Source: TK10-74A sp965209205
GTDB lineage: Bacteria; Chloroflexota; Dehalococcoidia; Bin125
Assembly (NCBI GenBank): GCA_965209205.1
Contig: CBDBQC010000003.1
Span: 434,001 to 498,000, forward strand
Direction of reading: 5' to 3'
DNA length: 64,000 nucleotides
In this document: positions 52,943 to 62,043 of the stretch, piece after piece
Position numbering within the stretch: position 1 is the first letter of the stretch
Layout of the letters: every line of letters begins with the position of its first letter
Notes under the pieces: generated by a model
Databases searched by the model: none
What the model was told of the DNA's origin: nothing
What the model saw: only the letters and a program-made list of their open reading frames with translations
Program-made: the position numbers and the translations under genes

Positions 52943-55281
52943 CAGCGGTCCCAGTCCTCGCCTTCCTCGGGCGCCGGCGGGGGCAGATCGGGCGCGCCCA
53001 CGTCGCGGGCCAGCCCGTGGAACTCCCGCCGCGTCATGTCGACGCCGTGCGTGGCCAGCCCCGCCAGCAGCGTGCGGTCGTCGGTGACGCGGGCCCAGAT
53101 GCGCCGCCGGGGGACGAAGAACGTCGTCAGCAAGGCAAGCACTCCCAGGATGATCGCGACCCAGAAGACCATACCGCCCGGGTCGCGCCGGAGGTTGAGT
53201 CCGGTGAACTCGCGCGGGCCGAGGAAAGCGTACTCGTAGTCGCCGACAACGCGGGACTGCCCCTCGTCGAGGTCGAAGCGGGGCACGTCGCCCAGGCCGA
53301 CCGCCAGCCGGGCGGGCCGGTCGGCGTACAGCCCGCTCACCGTCGAGCGGTCCAGCTCCACGTCCTCCCCGCCGAAGGCGTTGAACTCGCTCGTCGTGCG
53401 GGCCCGGCCGAAGCGCTCGATGGCGACCACCGACTGGCCGCTCGACCCGGGCAGGTCGTCGACCACCGCGAAGAAGACCGACTCCGCGCCGCCGTAGCGC
53501 AGTTCGACCCGGCCCAGCACCTGGCTCTCGCCCGGTTCGAGGCTGCCGTGGCTGGTGCGATCGACATCCTCGCCCACGTACTCCAGGCGGGCGTCGCCCA
53601 GGCCGACCGACTGTCCGGCGGCGAGCAGTCCGCGGCGGCTCTCGTCGTCGGGGTCGAAGTAGAAGAAGCGGCGCGGATCGCCGGAGTAGCCGACCGTGAG
53701 CAGGGTGCCGTCGGGCAGGGGCAGCAGGCCCAGGCGCTCGCCGCCCGCGGCGGCGGCGAGCGCCTGCAGCGGCACGACGGCGTCGAACAGGGGGGCGCCG
53801 GCGGCGTCGGTCAGGCGGATGCGCGGCGCGACGGGCTGCGGCTGCCCGATGCGCAGCGCGGCGCTATCGAGTGCCCGGCCTTCGGGCGACCCGGCGCCGA
53901 CGGGCAGCAGCGCGTAGTGGAAGCGCACGCCGTCACCGTCGGGCAGCAGCGCCAGCGCGACGCTGACCGTCTCGGCCAGCGGGATGAGTTCGTACGCGCC
54001 ACTGTCGGCATCGGCGACGGGGAAGCGCAACTGAACGACCTCGTCGGTGAAGAGCGCGCCCGTCGCGGCCTGGGTGATGATGATGCGCGGCCCAAAGAAC
54101 CGCTCTTGCAGCATCAGCGCCTCGGAGTAGAGCAGCTGGCCGCTGCCGGCGTCGCGGACCTGCAGCGCCGCGCCGTGCTCCCAGTACGCGGCCTGATGCA
54201 CGCGAAAGCCGGCGGCGTGCAGCGGACCGTTGACCGTCACCTCGCCCGCGCCGACCTCCTCGCCGGCGCTGGTGACGCGGACGAGGCTGCGGAAGTCGAG
54301 CGCCTGGCCGTCGTCGTTGAAGCGGGCGATCGCGTCATCGACGATGACTTGCACCTGCTGGCGCTCACCGCCGGTCGCGAAGAGCGGGCGGCTCTCCCCC
54401 TCGGCGACCCAGAACTGCAACTCCTCGCCCGTGAACTTCGTCAGCAGCGCCCCGATCACCAGCAGGATCAGCGCCAGGTGCGAGACGAACGTCGCGAGCT
54501 GCACCCAGGCGTAGCGGTCGGCGAAGAGGTAGTGGGCGCCGTCGCGCGCTTCGCCGCGGACGGAAAAGCGCCGACGGCGCAGCGCCGCGGCGAGGGCGTC
54601 GGCGGTCGCGGCCGGCGAGTCGGGATTGGCGAAATCGAAGCGCTGGCGGGCGCGTTCGAAGTAGCGGTCGTTGACGCGCCGCTGGGGCCGGCGCACGCTG
54701 CGCCAGATGGGCGGGAAGCGGCTGGTCGTGCAGGTGGTGATCGAAAGCGCCAGCACGGCCACGAGCGCGAACCAGTAGGGCTGGTTGAAGAGATTGAAGA
54801 CGCCGCCATTGGTGTCGTAGAACCCCGGGAAGTCGGCCAGGATGTCGGTCAGCGCAAGCCCGCCGACGCCGCCCAGGCGGTCGGCGGCGAGGCCCAGCAG
54901 CAGCCCCAGGCCGGCCAGCGAGAGGCCGAGCGGCAGGCGTCGCAGGGGGCGCGGCCGCAGGCGGGCTCGCACGCCCGGCGCGGCGACGCGGATGGCAAGC
55001 CCCAGGCCGAGGCCGATCAGCGGCAAGAGCAGCGAGGCCGCCGGCACGTGGTCGAAGGTGCCGCGCTGGTTCTCGATGTGCTGCGCGACCGCCGTCGGGG
55101 AGCCGAGCAGTTGCGGGGGGACCTGCGGGATGATCACGCCGGCCAGCGCGAACATCGTCAGTGTCGCGATGAGCAGGATCGCCGCGCGGACGGAGGTCAG
55201 CCAGCGCCAGATGGGGTAGACGGGGTCCGGCAGCGCGACGCGGCCCGCGGGGCGCGCGCTGCCGGGTGGGAGGGCGGCCAT
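52942..55281 (-). CDS. resB: Cytochrome c biogenesis protein ResB
   Basis: Partner of ResC/CcsA in System II, holding apocytochrome and haem outside the membrane. ATG 55281 has GGAGGTCC directly upstream. The 779-residue product has membrane helices near 25-45, 80-100, 115-135, 165-185 and 265-285, a very large extracytoplasmic domain (about 290-700), and a last helix at about 710-730. FLAVVAVLALSITTCTTSR-type helix 4 and FVSHLALILLVIG fit the family. It is longer than many ResB proteins (about 450-550), mostly in the outer domain. ResC is far away at 6 kb. Confidence 0.9.
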   Translation of the reverse strand: MAALPPGSARPAGRVALPDPVYPIWRWLTSVRAAILLIATLTMFALAGVIIPQVPPQLLGSPTAVAQHIENQRGTFDHVPAASLLLPLIGLGLGLAIRVAAPGVRARLRPRPLRRLPLGLSLAGLGLLLGLAADRLGGVGGLALTDILADFPGFYDTNGGVFNLFNQPYWFALVAVLALSITTCTTSRFPPIWRSVRRPQRRVNDRYFERARQRFDFANPDSPAATADALAAALRRRRFSVRGEARDGAHYLFADRYAWVQLATFVSHLALILLVIGALLTKFTGEELQFWVAEGESRPLFATGGERQQVQVIVDDAIARFNDDGQALDFRSLVRVTSAGEEVGAGEVTVNGPLHAAGFRVHQAAYWEHGAALQVRDAGSGQLLYSEALMLQERFFGPRIIITQAATGALFTDEVVQLRFPVADADSGAYELIPLAETVSVALALLPDGDGVRFHYALLPVGAGSPEGRALDSAALRIGQPQPVAPRIRLTDAAGAPLFDAVVPLQALAAAAGGERLGLLPLPDGTLLTVGYSGDPRRFFYFDPDDESRRGLLAAGQSVGLGDARLEYVGEDVDRTSHGSLEPGESQVLGRVELRYGGAESVFFAVVDDLPGSSGQSVVAIERFGRARTTSEFNAFGGEDVELDRSTVSGLYADRPARLAVGLGDVPRFDLDEGQSRVVGDYEYAFLGPREFTGLNLRRDPGGMVFWVAIILGVLALLTTFFVPRRRIWARVTDDRTLLAGLATHGVDMTRREFHGLARDVGAPDLPPPAPEEGEDWDR

Positions 55282-55385
55282 GGACCTCCGCCTCGCTGCT
55301 TCCTGTGGGTGGGACTTCCGATGGATGGGGCGTCGTGCGCGGTGCGGCTCAGCGTATCCGATTCCCGGCCGCGGCTCGGGCGGGA

Positions 55386-56363
55386 TCAGCCCCCTTGCGA
55401 CGGCTCCACCACGCCGAACGCCTCCAGGTACAGCGCCCGCGCCTGCGCGATCAGCAGGCCCTGCCCCAGGTAGCCGTCGCCGACGCGGATCTCGAAGTGC
55501 AGGTGCACGTCGGTGCCGGGGGCCTGGACGCTCTCGGGAGTGCCGGACTCCCCCGCGAAGCCGATGATCTGCCCCGCCGCGACGGTCTGCCCCACCTGAA
55601 TGCCGGCCGCGATCGCGCCCAGGTGGGCGTAACGGGTGACGATGCTGTCGCCGTGGTCGATCCAGATCTGGCGTCCGCGGAAGCGGTCGAGGATCTCCTC
55701 GCCCTGGTACCCGGCCGCGGCGGCCGCGTCGAGCTCGGCCTGCGTCATCTCGACGTAGTCCCAATCGGCGCGGATGACGACGCCCTCCTTCGCCGCCAGG
55801 ATCGGCGTCGCCAGCGTGACGGGCAGCTCGGGCGGGCAGCCGCCGACCGCGCCGCTGTAGAAGTCGACGCCCTCGTGGGTGCCGTTGCGGTATGACCGCA
55901 GCGAGCCCGGCAGCAGCGACTCGGAGGTCGGCACGCACGCGCCCGCGACGGGGATGCTGAAGCCCAGCAGGGGCGACCCTGATGTCGCCGGGGCGGCCGC
56001 CTCGGCCGTGGCCGGGGGGTCCGCCTGAGCTGCCGCCGCCGCCGGCGCCGCCGGCGCATCCGACGAGTCCGGAGCGGCCGGGGCGGCGGCATTCGCGTCC
56101 GGGTTCGCCGGCTGCGGGGCCGCGCTGCTCGGCTCGCTCCCAGGCTCGCTGCCGGGCTCGCCGCCGGGCTCGCCGCCGGCGGGGGCCGCGACGGCCGCGG
56201 GCGCGGCGACGGGGTCGTCGTCGTTGAGGATGAAGGCCAGCGCGCCCGCGGCGACGAAAACCACCAGCGCGACGACCACCCACACCTCCGTCGCGCCGGG
56301 GAGGGGAGCGCCGCCCTGCCGCCGGGCGGCCTCGAGCGGCGCGCTCGGGTCGACGACTCCCAC
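55386..56363 (-). CDS. M23 family metallopeptidase, membrane anchored
   Basis: Peptidoglycan endopeptidase-like protein. A helix (about 20-40 from GTG 56363) is followed by an Ala/Pro/Ser/Glu linker and an M23 domain: THEGVDFYSGA carries the first His and Asp, and VHLHFEIRVGDGYL the HxH. The middle ligand lies in TRYAHLG. A 25-residue insert (YVEMTQAELDAAAAAGYQGEE) interrupts the domain. The start is unsure: the frame is open upstream to the gatD stop (56546) and may begin with an unusual codon, as no ATG, GTG or TTG occurs there. GTG 56363 lacks a Shine-Dalgarno. Confidence 0.78.
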   Translation of the reverse strand: MGVVDPSAPLEAARRQGGAPLPGATEVWVVVALVVFVAAGALAFILNDDDPVAAPAAVAAPAGGEPGGEPGSEPGSEPSSAAPQPANPDANAAAPAAPDSSDAPAAPAAAAAQADPPATAEAAAPATSGSPLLGFSIPVAGACVPTSESLLPGSLRSYRNGTHEGVDFYSGAVGGCPPELPVTLATPILAAKEGVVIRADWDYVEMTQAELDAAAAAGYQGEEILDRFRGRQIWIDHGDSIVTRYAHLGAIAAGIQVGQTVAAGQIIGFAGESGTPESVQAPGTDVHLHFEIRVGDGYLGQGLLIAQARALYLEAFGVVEPSQGG

Positions 56364-56545
56364 CGGACGCGAGGGCCGGCGCGCCCGCGCCGGTGGGCGC
56401 GCGGGGGCGGCGTCCTTCGGGAGGGACGAGCGATCGTCAGGCGGCGGCGGGATGACGCAAGCCCTCCGTCTCCGTGGGGCCGCCGGGGGCGGCGGGGCGA
56501 GACACCGAACGAGCGTAGCGAGGGGGCCGTCCCACGGTGGCGCCC

Positions 56546-57319
56546 CTACCGACGCAGGCCGGCGTGCAGGGCCTCGGCGTGCGCGCGACTCTCGTAGCGG
56601 TCGTCGAGCGGCGAGAGAGGAGTCGGGGCGGCCCCGCCGTCGCGGCGCGCGAGCGCGAGCGCGATGAGGCGGTCGGCGAGGCGCGGGTTCTTGGGCAGCA
56701 GCGCCCCGTGCAGGTACGTCCCGAAGGCGTTGCGGGTGCGCGCCCCCTCGGTGCCGTCGCCGCCGTTGTTGCCGAACCCCGCGACGACGGTCGCCAGCGG
56801 CGTCGCGCCCTCGTTGAGGTAGGTGCGCCCGCCGTGGTTCTCGAAGCCGACGAGCGTGTCGTCCTCCCACATCGCGACGACGTTGCCGACGCAGCGCTCG
56901 AAGCGGCGGCCCGGGTGCGCCGAGACGATGTCGAAGATGCCGACGCCGTCCATCACGTCACCGTCGATGTCGCGGTAGCTGCGGCCGAACATCTGGTAGC
57001 CGCCGCAGACGGCCAGGATGACGCCGTCGGCGTCGCGGTAGTCGCGCAGCGGCCCGGCGCGGGCGACCAGATCCTGCTGGATGCGTCGCTGCTCCCGGTC
57101 CTGGCCACCGCCGATGAAGACGAGGTCGGTCTCCGCCGGATCCCAGTCGTCGCCGATCTCGACCGCGTCGACCTCCAGCTCGATGTCGCGGGCCGCGCAG
57201 CGCGCCCGCAGCGCCATGATGTTGCCGCGGTCGCCGTAGAGGTTCATCAGCGACGGGTACAGGTGGGCGAGCCTGAGCGTGCGCCGCGGCGGCGGGTCGG
57301 CGGGTCGGCGGGGCGGCAT
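56546..57319 (-). CDS. gatD: Lipid II isoglutaminyl synthase, glutaminase subunit
   Basis: GatD supplies ammonia to MurT for amidation of D-Glu in peptidoglycan stem peptides. The 257-residue product, from ATG 57319, has LAHLYPSLMNLYGDRGN, the nucleophile in ILAVCGGYQMFG, and the catalytic His region TYLHGALLPKNPRLAD. GFENHGGRTYL is the family-specific segment. The ATG shares one base with the murT stop (TGATG). Together with MurT it implies amidated peptidoglycan and hence a cell wall. Confidence 0.94.
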   Translation of the reverse strand: MPPRRPADPPPRRTLRLAHLYPSLMNLYGDRGNIMALRARCAARDIELEVDAVEIGDDWDPAETDLVFIGGGQDREQRRIQQDLVARAGPLRDYRDADGVILAVCGGYQMFGRSYRDIDGDVMDGVGIFDIVSAHPGRRFERCVGNVVAMWEDDTLVGFENHGGRTYLNEGATPLATVVAGFGNNGGDGTEGARTRNAFGTYLHGALLPKNPRLADRLIALALARRDGGAAPTPLSPLDDRYESRAHAEALHAGLRR

Positions 57320-58728
57320 CAGGCGCCCTCCCAGATGCGCCGCGCCCCCGCCATGCGACCCAACTGCTCGCGCACGTCGAGCAGGGCGGTGTAGGTGGGC
57401 AGCACGACCAGGGGCGCGCCGGACGGCAGCGCGTCGAGCCGGGCGCGGAGGGCGGCCCCGATCGACCGCTCGACGGCGAGGGGATCGGGGAAGCCCGCGT
57501 AGCGCAGGCGCAGCGCCATGTCGGCCGCGCGCCGCCCGCCCACGACGAGCGAGGCGGCGTCGCGCAGGATCTCCCAGTCGGTGTCCCAGATCCAGGAGAC
57601 GTCGGTGCCGTCGGCGAGGCCGTCGTTGAGCAGGACGAGCAGGTGCTGCGGGCCGCCGGGTTGCAGGGTGCGCAGCGCGGCGTTGACGCCGGCCGGATTC
57701 TTGCCCAGCAGGATGCGGACCGCGTGCCCATCGACCAGTAGCTCCTCCTGCCGTCCGAAGGCGGCGGCGGCGCCGGCGAGGCCGCCGGCCACGTCGGCCG
57801 CGGGCAGGCCCAGGGCCGTCGCGGCGGCCGCGGCGGCGACCGCGTTGTAGACGTTGTAGAGGCCGCGCAGCGGCGCCTGCACGCGCTGTTCCTCGTCGGG
57901 GGTGCGGAGGCGGAAGGCGAGCCCGTCGGGGGCGTCGAGGTCGATCTTCCGTGCCGCGACGCCGGGCTCGGGCCGCGCGGGGCCGTCGGCGGTCGCGCCC
58001 GGGCAGGCCCAGAGGCCCAGATGCGCGAGGTAGCGGCGCTCGTAGACGTAGTCCGCGCCGCTCTCCTCGTCCCAGAGCGCGTCCAGCGAGCGCTGCGACG
58101 CATCGGGCGGCTCCGCGACGGCCGCGTCGTCGATGCCGAACTGGAGCACCGGGCCGCGAGCGGCGCGGGCGAGCGTGGAGACCGACGGGTCGTCGGCGTT
58201 GAGCACGACCGTGGTCTCGGCCGGGAGCGCCGCGATCGTCTCCCGCCACTGCTCGCGCACGGCCTCGATCTCGCCGTAGCGGTCGAGCTGGTCGCGCGAG
58301 AGGTTGCCGATCAGGAGCGCGCTGGGCCGGACGGCGCGGGCCGCCTCGCGCAGGGTCGCCTCGTCGGTCTCGAAAACGCCGGCCGCGCCGGCGGGCAGCG
58401 CGCCGGAGGGGCCGGCGGCCGCGATCAGGGCGGCGCCGATGCCGCGCATCAGGTTGGACCCGGCCCGGTTGTGCACAACGCGGCGCCCCCCGGCTTCAAG
58501 GATGCCGGCCAGCATGCGCGCCGTCGTCGTCTTGCCGTTGGTGCCGGTGACGAGCACGACGCCGTCGAGCTGGGCGGCCAGCCGCGCGACGAGCCGGCCG
58601 TCGATGCGCTCCGCGACGAGGCCGGGCAGGGCCGTGCCGCCCCGGCCCAGGCGCCGGCTCGCACGCTGCGTCAGCTTGCCCGCGAGCACCGCGGCGCGGG
58701 CGCGGGCCGCCTCAGGCGGGGCCGGCAT
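57319..58728 (-). CDS. murT: Lipid II isoglutaminyl synthase, MurT subunit
   Basis: Mur-ligase-like partner of GatD. The 469-residue product has the ATP site VTGTNGKTTTARM (about 60-72), HNRAGSNLMRGI, LLIGNLSRDQLDRYGE, and the DUF1727 C-terminal domain (WIWDTDWE, YAGFPDPLAVE). MurT usually carries a four-Cys zinc ribbon in the middle; here the spot reads ALWDEESGADYVYERRYLAHLGLWACPG with only one Cys, so zinc is lost. It overlaps the site-2 protease start region by 17 bp. Confidence 0.93.
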   Translation of the reverse strand: MPAPPEAARARAAVLAGKLTQRASRRLGRGGTALPGLVAERIDGRLVARLAAQLDGVVLVTGTNGKTTTARMLAGILEAGGRRVVHNRAGSNLMRGIGAALIAAAGPSGALPAGAAGVFETDEATLREAARAVRPSALLIGNLSRDQLDRYGEIEAVREQWRETIAALPAETTVVLNADDPSVSTLARAARGPVLQFGIDDAAVAEPPDASQRSLDALWDEESGADYVYERRYLAHLGLWACPGATADGPARPEPGVAARKIDLDAPDGLAFRLRTPDEEQRVQAPLRGLYNVYNAVAAAAAATALGLPAADVAGGLAGAAAAFGRQEELLVDGHAVRILLGKNPAGVNAALRTLQPGGPQHLLVLLNDGLADGTDVSWIWDTDWEILRDAASLVVGGRRAADMALRLRYAGFPDPLAVERSIGAALRARLDALPSGAPLVVLPTYTALLDVREQLGRMAGARRIWEGA

Positions 58729-59854
58729 CGGTCTGCAGCGCGGCGACCACCTGGTCCAAGCCCACCAGGCCGAGCAGCCGCCCGTCCTCGACGACGGGCA
58801 GGATGGGGCTGTTCTCGGCCTGCAGGCGCTCCAGGGCCTCCTGGCCCGTGGCGCCGGGATGGATGGGGGTGATGTTCGCGGCCGGAATCATGACGTCGGC
58901 CATGCTCGCCGTCTCGTAGCGTTCGGCGTCGATCAGCAGCAGGCTCGCGCCCGTCGCGAGCCCGACGACCGTGCCGTCGCGGGTGATGAGGTAGGCGGTG
59001 TGGGGATCGACGCGGTTGCGGAACGGGGCCGTCCAGCGCACGGGGGCGCCGGCCTCGACGCTGCGCAGGTCGGTGGACATGAAGTCGCGCACGACGACGC
59101 CGGCCAGCGCCTGCTGCGTCGCGACGGAGCGCAGCGTCTGCGTGGCGGCGTTGAAGAGGAAGATGCCGATGAGGATGAACATCAGCCCGCCGAAGCCGGG
59201 GCTGCCGAAGCCCAGGTCCAGGTCGAGGAAGCTGACCACGCCCCAGACGACGAAGAGGCCGGCGAAGGCCTGCCCCACGCGCGCCGCCCAGCGGGTCGAG
59301 CGGTCGCGGTTGCCGGTGACGCCCCAGACCACCGAGCGGAAGACGCGGCCGCCGTCGAGCGGGAAACCGGGCAACATGTTGAAGGCCGCGATGATCAGGT
59401 TGCCCGCGCCCAGCCAGAGCAGCAGTTCCGTCAGCAGCTCGCGCGGCTGGCCCACCAGCAGGGCGGCGGCGATGAAGAGCCCGCCCACGATGCCGCTGGT
59501 CAGCGGCCCCACGACGGCGATGACGAACTCCTGCATCGCGGAGCGGGACTCCTGCTTGATCTGCGAGACGCCGCCCAGCACGAACAGGGTGATGCTCGAG
59601 ACCTGCAGCCCGTACAGCCGCGCCGCGACCGAGTGCGCCAGCTCGTGCAGCAGCAGGGAGGTGAAGAAGACGATCGCGCCCAGCACGCCCAGGCTCCAGG
59701 CGACCACGGCGTCGGGCGGCGGGCTCACCCGGTCGGGCAGCATGTTCGCGCCGAGCAGGTAGGTCACGAACGCCAGCGCGAGGAAGAACGAGTAATCGAG
59801 CAAGATCGGGATGCCGAAGATCTTGCCCAGCCGGACGCCGCCGCCGCTGCGCAT
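58712..59854 (-). CDS. Site-2 protease family membrane metalloprotease with CBS pair
   Basis: An intramembrane zinc protease. ATG 59854 (MRSGGGVRLG) has GAGAGAGGGGG upstream. The 380-residue product has HELAH (70-74), later NMLPGFPLDGGRVFRS with the third ligand Asp, six helices, and two CBS domains (about 255-375) that may sense adenine nucleotides. Substrates are unknown; relatives cut anti-sigma factors or regulators. It precedes murT-gatD in one transcript. Confidence 0.92.
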   Translation of the reverse strand: MRSGGGVRLGKIFGIPILLDYSFFLALAFVTYLLGANMLPDRVSPPPDAVVAWSLGVLGAIVFFTSLLLHELAHSVAARLYGLQVSSITLFVLGGVSQIKQESRSAMQEFVIAVVGPLTSGIVGGLFIAAALLVGQPRELLTELLLWLGAGNLIIAAFNMLPGFPLDGGRVFRSVVWGVTGNRDRSTRWAARVGQAFAGLFVVWGVVSFLDLDLGFGSPGFGGLMFILIGIFLFNAATQTLRSVATQQALAGVVVRDFMSTDLRSVEAGAPVRWTAPFRNRVDPHTAYLITRDGTVVGLATGASLLLIDAERYETASMADVMIPAANITPIHPGATGQEALERLQAENSPILPVVEDGRLLGLVGLDQVVAALQTDAGPA

Positions 59855-59884
59855 GCAGGCCCCCTCTCTCACCGTGCCCCGCCC

Positions 59885-59890
59885 ATCATA
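59885..59890 (-). promoter_or_regulatory. -10 element for the site-2 protease/murT/gatD unit
   Basis: TATGAT (59890-59885, minus) is one mismatch from TATAAT. A second TATGCT lies 15 bp further upstream. Start would be near 59878, leaving a 24-nt leader with the Shine-Dalgarno. No clear -35. Confidence 0.45.
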
Positions 59891-59970
59891 CGGCGCATCC
59901 AGCATACGGATCGCGCCGCGAGTCCGATGTATTGCGGCAGGCCCGGCGTCGTCGGGTGGGCCCGGCGTCG

Positions 59971-60723
59971 TCAGGTGGGAATGAGCCGCCGCTCGCGCAG
60001 CGCCTCGACCAGCCCGCCGACGCCGGGCAGCTCGATCCCGGCGCGGACGCCGTCGCTGTTCTTGGATCCGACGCGCACGGCCAGGCCCAGCCCGGCCTGC
60101 TGCGCGCCCAGAATGTCGGCTTCGGGGGTGTCGCCCACGAAGGCCGTCTCGGCCTTGGCCGCGCCGAGGGCCACGACGGCGGCCTCGAACATGCGGGGGT
60201 GCGGCTTCCAGGCGCCGGTCTCGTCGGAGTAGATCTGGGCGCTGAAATAGCCGCTCAGGCCGAGATCCGCGAGCAGCGCGCGCATGACGGGGCCGGGGCT
60301 GAAGCCGCTGTTGCTGACCAGCGCCAGCCGCAGCCCGTGGTCGCGCAGCGCCGCGAGCGTGTCGATCGCGCCGGGCAGGAGCGCGGGCGGGGTGTCGCGG
60401 GAGCCGCCGTGGATCGCGGCGGCGACGGCCGCGGCCGCGGCGGGCGGGAGATCGCGGGCGGGGTCCAGGCCGGGGTCGAGGTGGCGGTAGAACAGCGCCA
60501 GCCGGCCGGCCCCGTCGAGGTCGAGGTTGTCCTGGTGCACCGCCACCAGCGCGTCGACGGCGGCCTGGAAGGCGTCCGCGATCACGTCGGGCGAGGCGGG
60601 ACGGCCGCCGTCGCGCAGGGCGACGCCGACACGGCGGACGCGCTCGGCGGCGCGTTCGCGGCCGCGGCCCGGCGGATCGGCGATCAGCGTGCCCCAGAGG
60701 TCGAATGCGATCGCGCGCAGCAT
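59971..60723 (-). CDS. HAD superfamily hydrolase
   Basis: A 250-residue HAD protein. Motif I is AFDLWGTL, with Trp in place of the usual second Asp, a variant seen in some HAD branches; motif II is LVSNSG; the motif III Lys is in GAWKPHPRMF; motif IV is FVGDTPEADILGA. The cap region (about 20-105) is helical. With the second aspartate absent, classical phosphatase activity may be weak or changed. GGAGG precedes ATG 60723. Substrate unknown; no operon partner. Confidence 0.88.
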   Translation of the reverse strand: MLRAIAFDLWGTLIADPPGRGRERAAERVRRVGVALRDGGRPASPDVIADAFQAAVDALVAVHQDNLDLDGAGRLALFYRHLDPGLDPARDLPPAAAAAVAAAIHGGSRDTPPALLPGAIDTLAALRDHGLRLALVSNSGFSPGPVMRALLADLGLSGYFSAQIYSDETGAWKPHPRMFEAAVVALGAAKAETAFVGDTPEADILGAQQAGLGLAVRVGSKNSDGVRAGIELPGVGGLVEALRERRLIPT

Positions 60724-60827
60724 CGGGGCCTCCGCGCGCGGGCCGTCGGACCGGACCGGGCGACGCCCGGCGACGCAGCCCCCGGACTCAGCCCGGGGGA
60801 GCGGGACACCGCGGACGGGTGGGGGGC

Positions 60828-61097
60828 TTAGGTCTTGTCGTCCGGCGTCGCGGCGGGCGTCTCCGTCGGCGCCGCTGCGGCGGCGGCGCTCTCCCCGGTG
60901 GCGTCATCGGCGCCTGCGGCGTCCTTCTCGTCGTCGCCGTCGCCGCCTTCGCCCTCGCCCGGCCTGATGGACGCCTCCTGGCGGAATTCGCGCAGGCCCA
61001 TGCCCAGCGCCTTGCCGACGCCCGTGAGTCGTCCTGCGCCGAAGATGACGAGAACGATCACGACGATGACCACCGCCTCAATCGGCCCGAAACTCAT
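60828..61097 (-). CDS. tatA: Twin-arginine translocase TatA/E
   Basis: TatA forms the translocation element for folded proteins. From ATG 61097 (GGGAG upstream) the 89-residue product has one N-terminal helix (IEAVVIVVIVLVIFGAG), an amphipathic helix (LTGVGKALGMGLREFRQEA) and an acidic Ala/Asp/Glu tail. The usual FG hinge appears as FGAGRL. The Rieske protein at 35 kb is a likely substrate. It is monocistronic here; tatC is not in the window. Confidence 0.93.
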   Translation of the reverse strand: MSFGPIEAVVIVVIVLVIFGAGRLTGVGKALGMGLREFRQEASIRPGEGEGGDGDDEKDAAGADDATGESAAAAAAPTETPAATPDDKT

Positions 61098-61326
61098 ACC
61101 GACACTCCCAGCGCAACCGTTGGAACAGAACCGCCGATCCTGCTGCGCGGCCGAGCGCAGATGACGGCCCCTCGGACATCCCCCGTCTGCGCATCGGCGC
61201 ACGACCGCGGGGGCCCGGTGAGTTGCCGCGTGAGTGTATCAGCGGCTCCGGGGCGAGGCCATTCACGGCCGCGCCGGGCCGTCGCGACAGTGCGATCAGG
61301 GTGGCAGCCGGCGCGCGAGGTCCGCC

Positions 61327-61647
61327 TCACTTGCGCAGCAGGCGGCGCAGCGGTGGCAGCAGCAGACCGATGACGAATCCCCCCACGGCGGAGATCAGCA
61401 GCGCGCCGGCCAGGCGGAACTCCGCCGTGCCGAGGATGAGATTGACCTTCACCGGCTCACTGTTGAGCAGGATGAAGGCGATGAGGATGCCCACGACCGC
61501 GCCGCTGCCGGTCAGCAGCAGCGCATGACGCCGCAAGAAGCCGGGCGGGGTCGGCGCCAATGGCGCCAATGGGGCCACAGGGGCCGGCGGGGGCGGGGCC
61601 GGCGGGGGTGGCGGCTCGGGGGGCGGCGGGGCGGACGGCGTGGTCAT
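61327..61647 (-). CDS. LapA-like (DUF1049) small membrane protein
   Basis: A 106-residue product: a Pro/Ala-rich N-terminal 38 residues, then two helices (about 42-61 and 79-98) around NSEPVKVNLILGTAEFRLAGALL, the DUF1049 signature. In proteobacteria LapA helps control lipopolysaccharide assembly, but the family is broad and the role here is unknown. The basic end is RRLLRK. It lies 33 bp after the XdhC-like gene. Confidence 0.8.
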   Translation of the reverse strand: MTTPSAPPPPEPPPPPAPPPPAPVAPLAPLAPTPPGFLRRHALLLTGSGAVVGILIAFILLNSEPVKVNLILGTAEFRLAGALLISAVGGFVIGLLLPPLRRLLRK

Positions 61648-61680
61648 CGATCAACTCCCGGTTGGCGCGCGGGCGCGCGG

Positions 61681-61998
61681 CTAGCGCCCCAAGGGCTCGA
61701 CGAAGATGCGCATGACGCCGCCGCAGATCTTGTCCTCGCCGTCGGTGGGCTCCGTGAGGTCGACCGTCACGACGCGGGCGGCGCCGCCGTCGAGCACGTC
61801 CATCGCTTCCTGCCAGACCTCGGCCTCGCCGCAGCCGCCCCCGATCGTGCCGACGAAGGATCCGTCCTCGCGCACGACCATCTTGGCGCCGGTCTTGCGC
61901 GGCGTGCTGCCGAACGTCTGCGCCACGGTCGCCAGCACGGCCGGCTCCCCGGCCGTGACGGCGCTCTCGATCGCGCGGTAGACCTCGTCACTGGGCAT
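61681..61998 (-). CDS. XdhC/CoxI N-terminal-domain protein
   Basis: A 105-residue protein equal to the XdhC_CoxI domain: VLATVAQTFGSTPRKTGAKMVV, GTIGGGCGEAEVW with the conserved cysteine, and a C-terminal IFVEP. Such proteins bind and sulfurate molybdenum cofactor for xanthine dehydrogenase or CO dehydrogenase family enzymes. It is 45 bp downstream of a second XdhC-like gene. No molybdoenzyme gene is in the window; cofactor synthesis is represented by moaDE at 18 kb. Confidence 0.88.
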   Translation of the reverse strand: MPSDEVYRAIESAVTAGEPAVLATVAQTFGSTPRKTGAKMVVREDGSFVGTIGGGCGEAEVWQEAMDVLDGGAARVVTVDLTEPTDGEDKICGGVMRIFVEPLGR

Positions 61999-62043
61999 CG
62001 CGTGCTCCCCGGCTGCGGCGGCTGGGCGGGATCGCCGGCGGCA

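Noticed and set aside
60779..60799. CCCCCGG/CCGGGGG hairpin between tatA and the HAD gene as a terminator
   Set aside because: The 7-bp stem is clear but no U-tract follows in either direction, so I do not call it a terminator.
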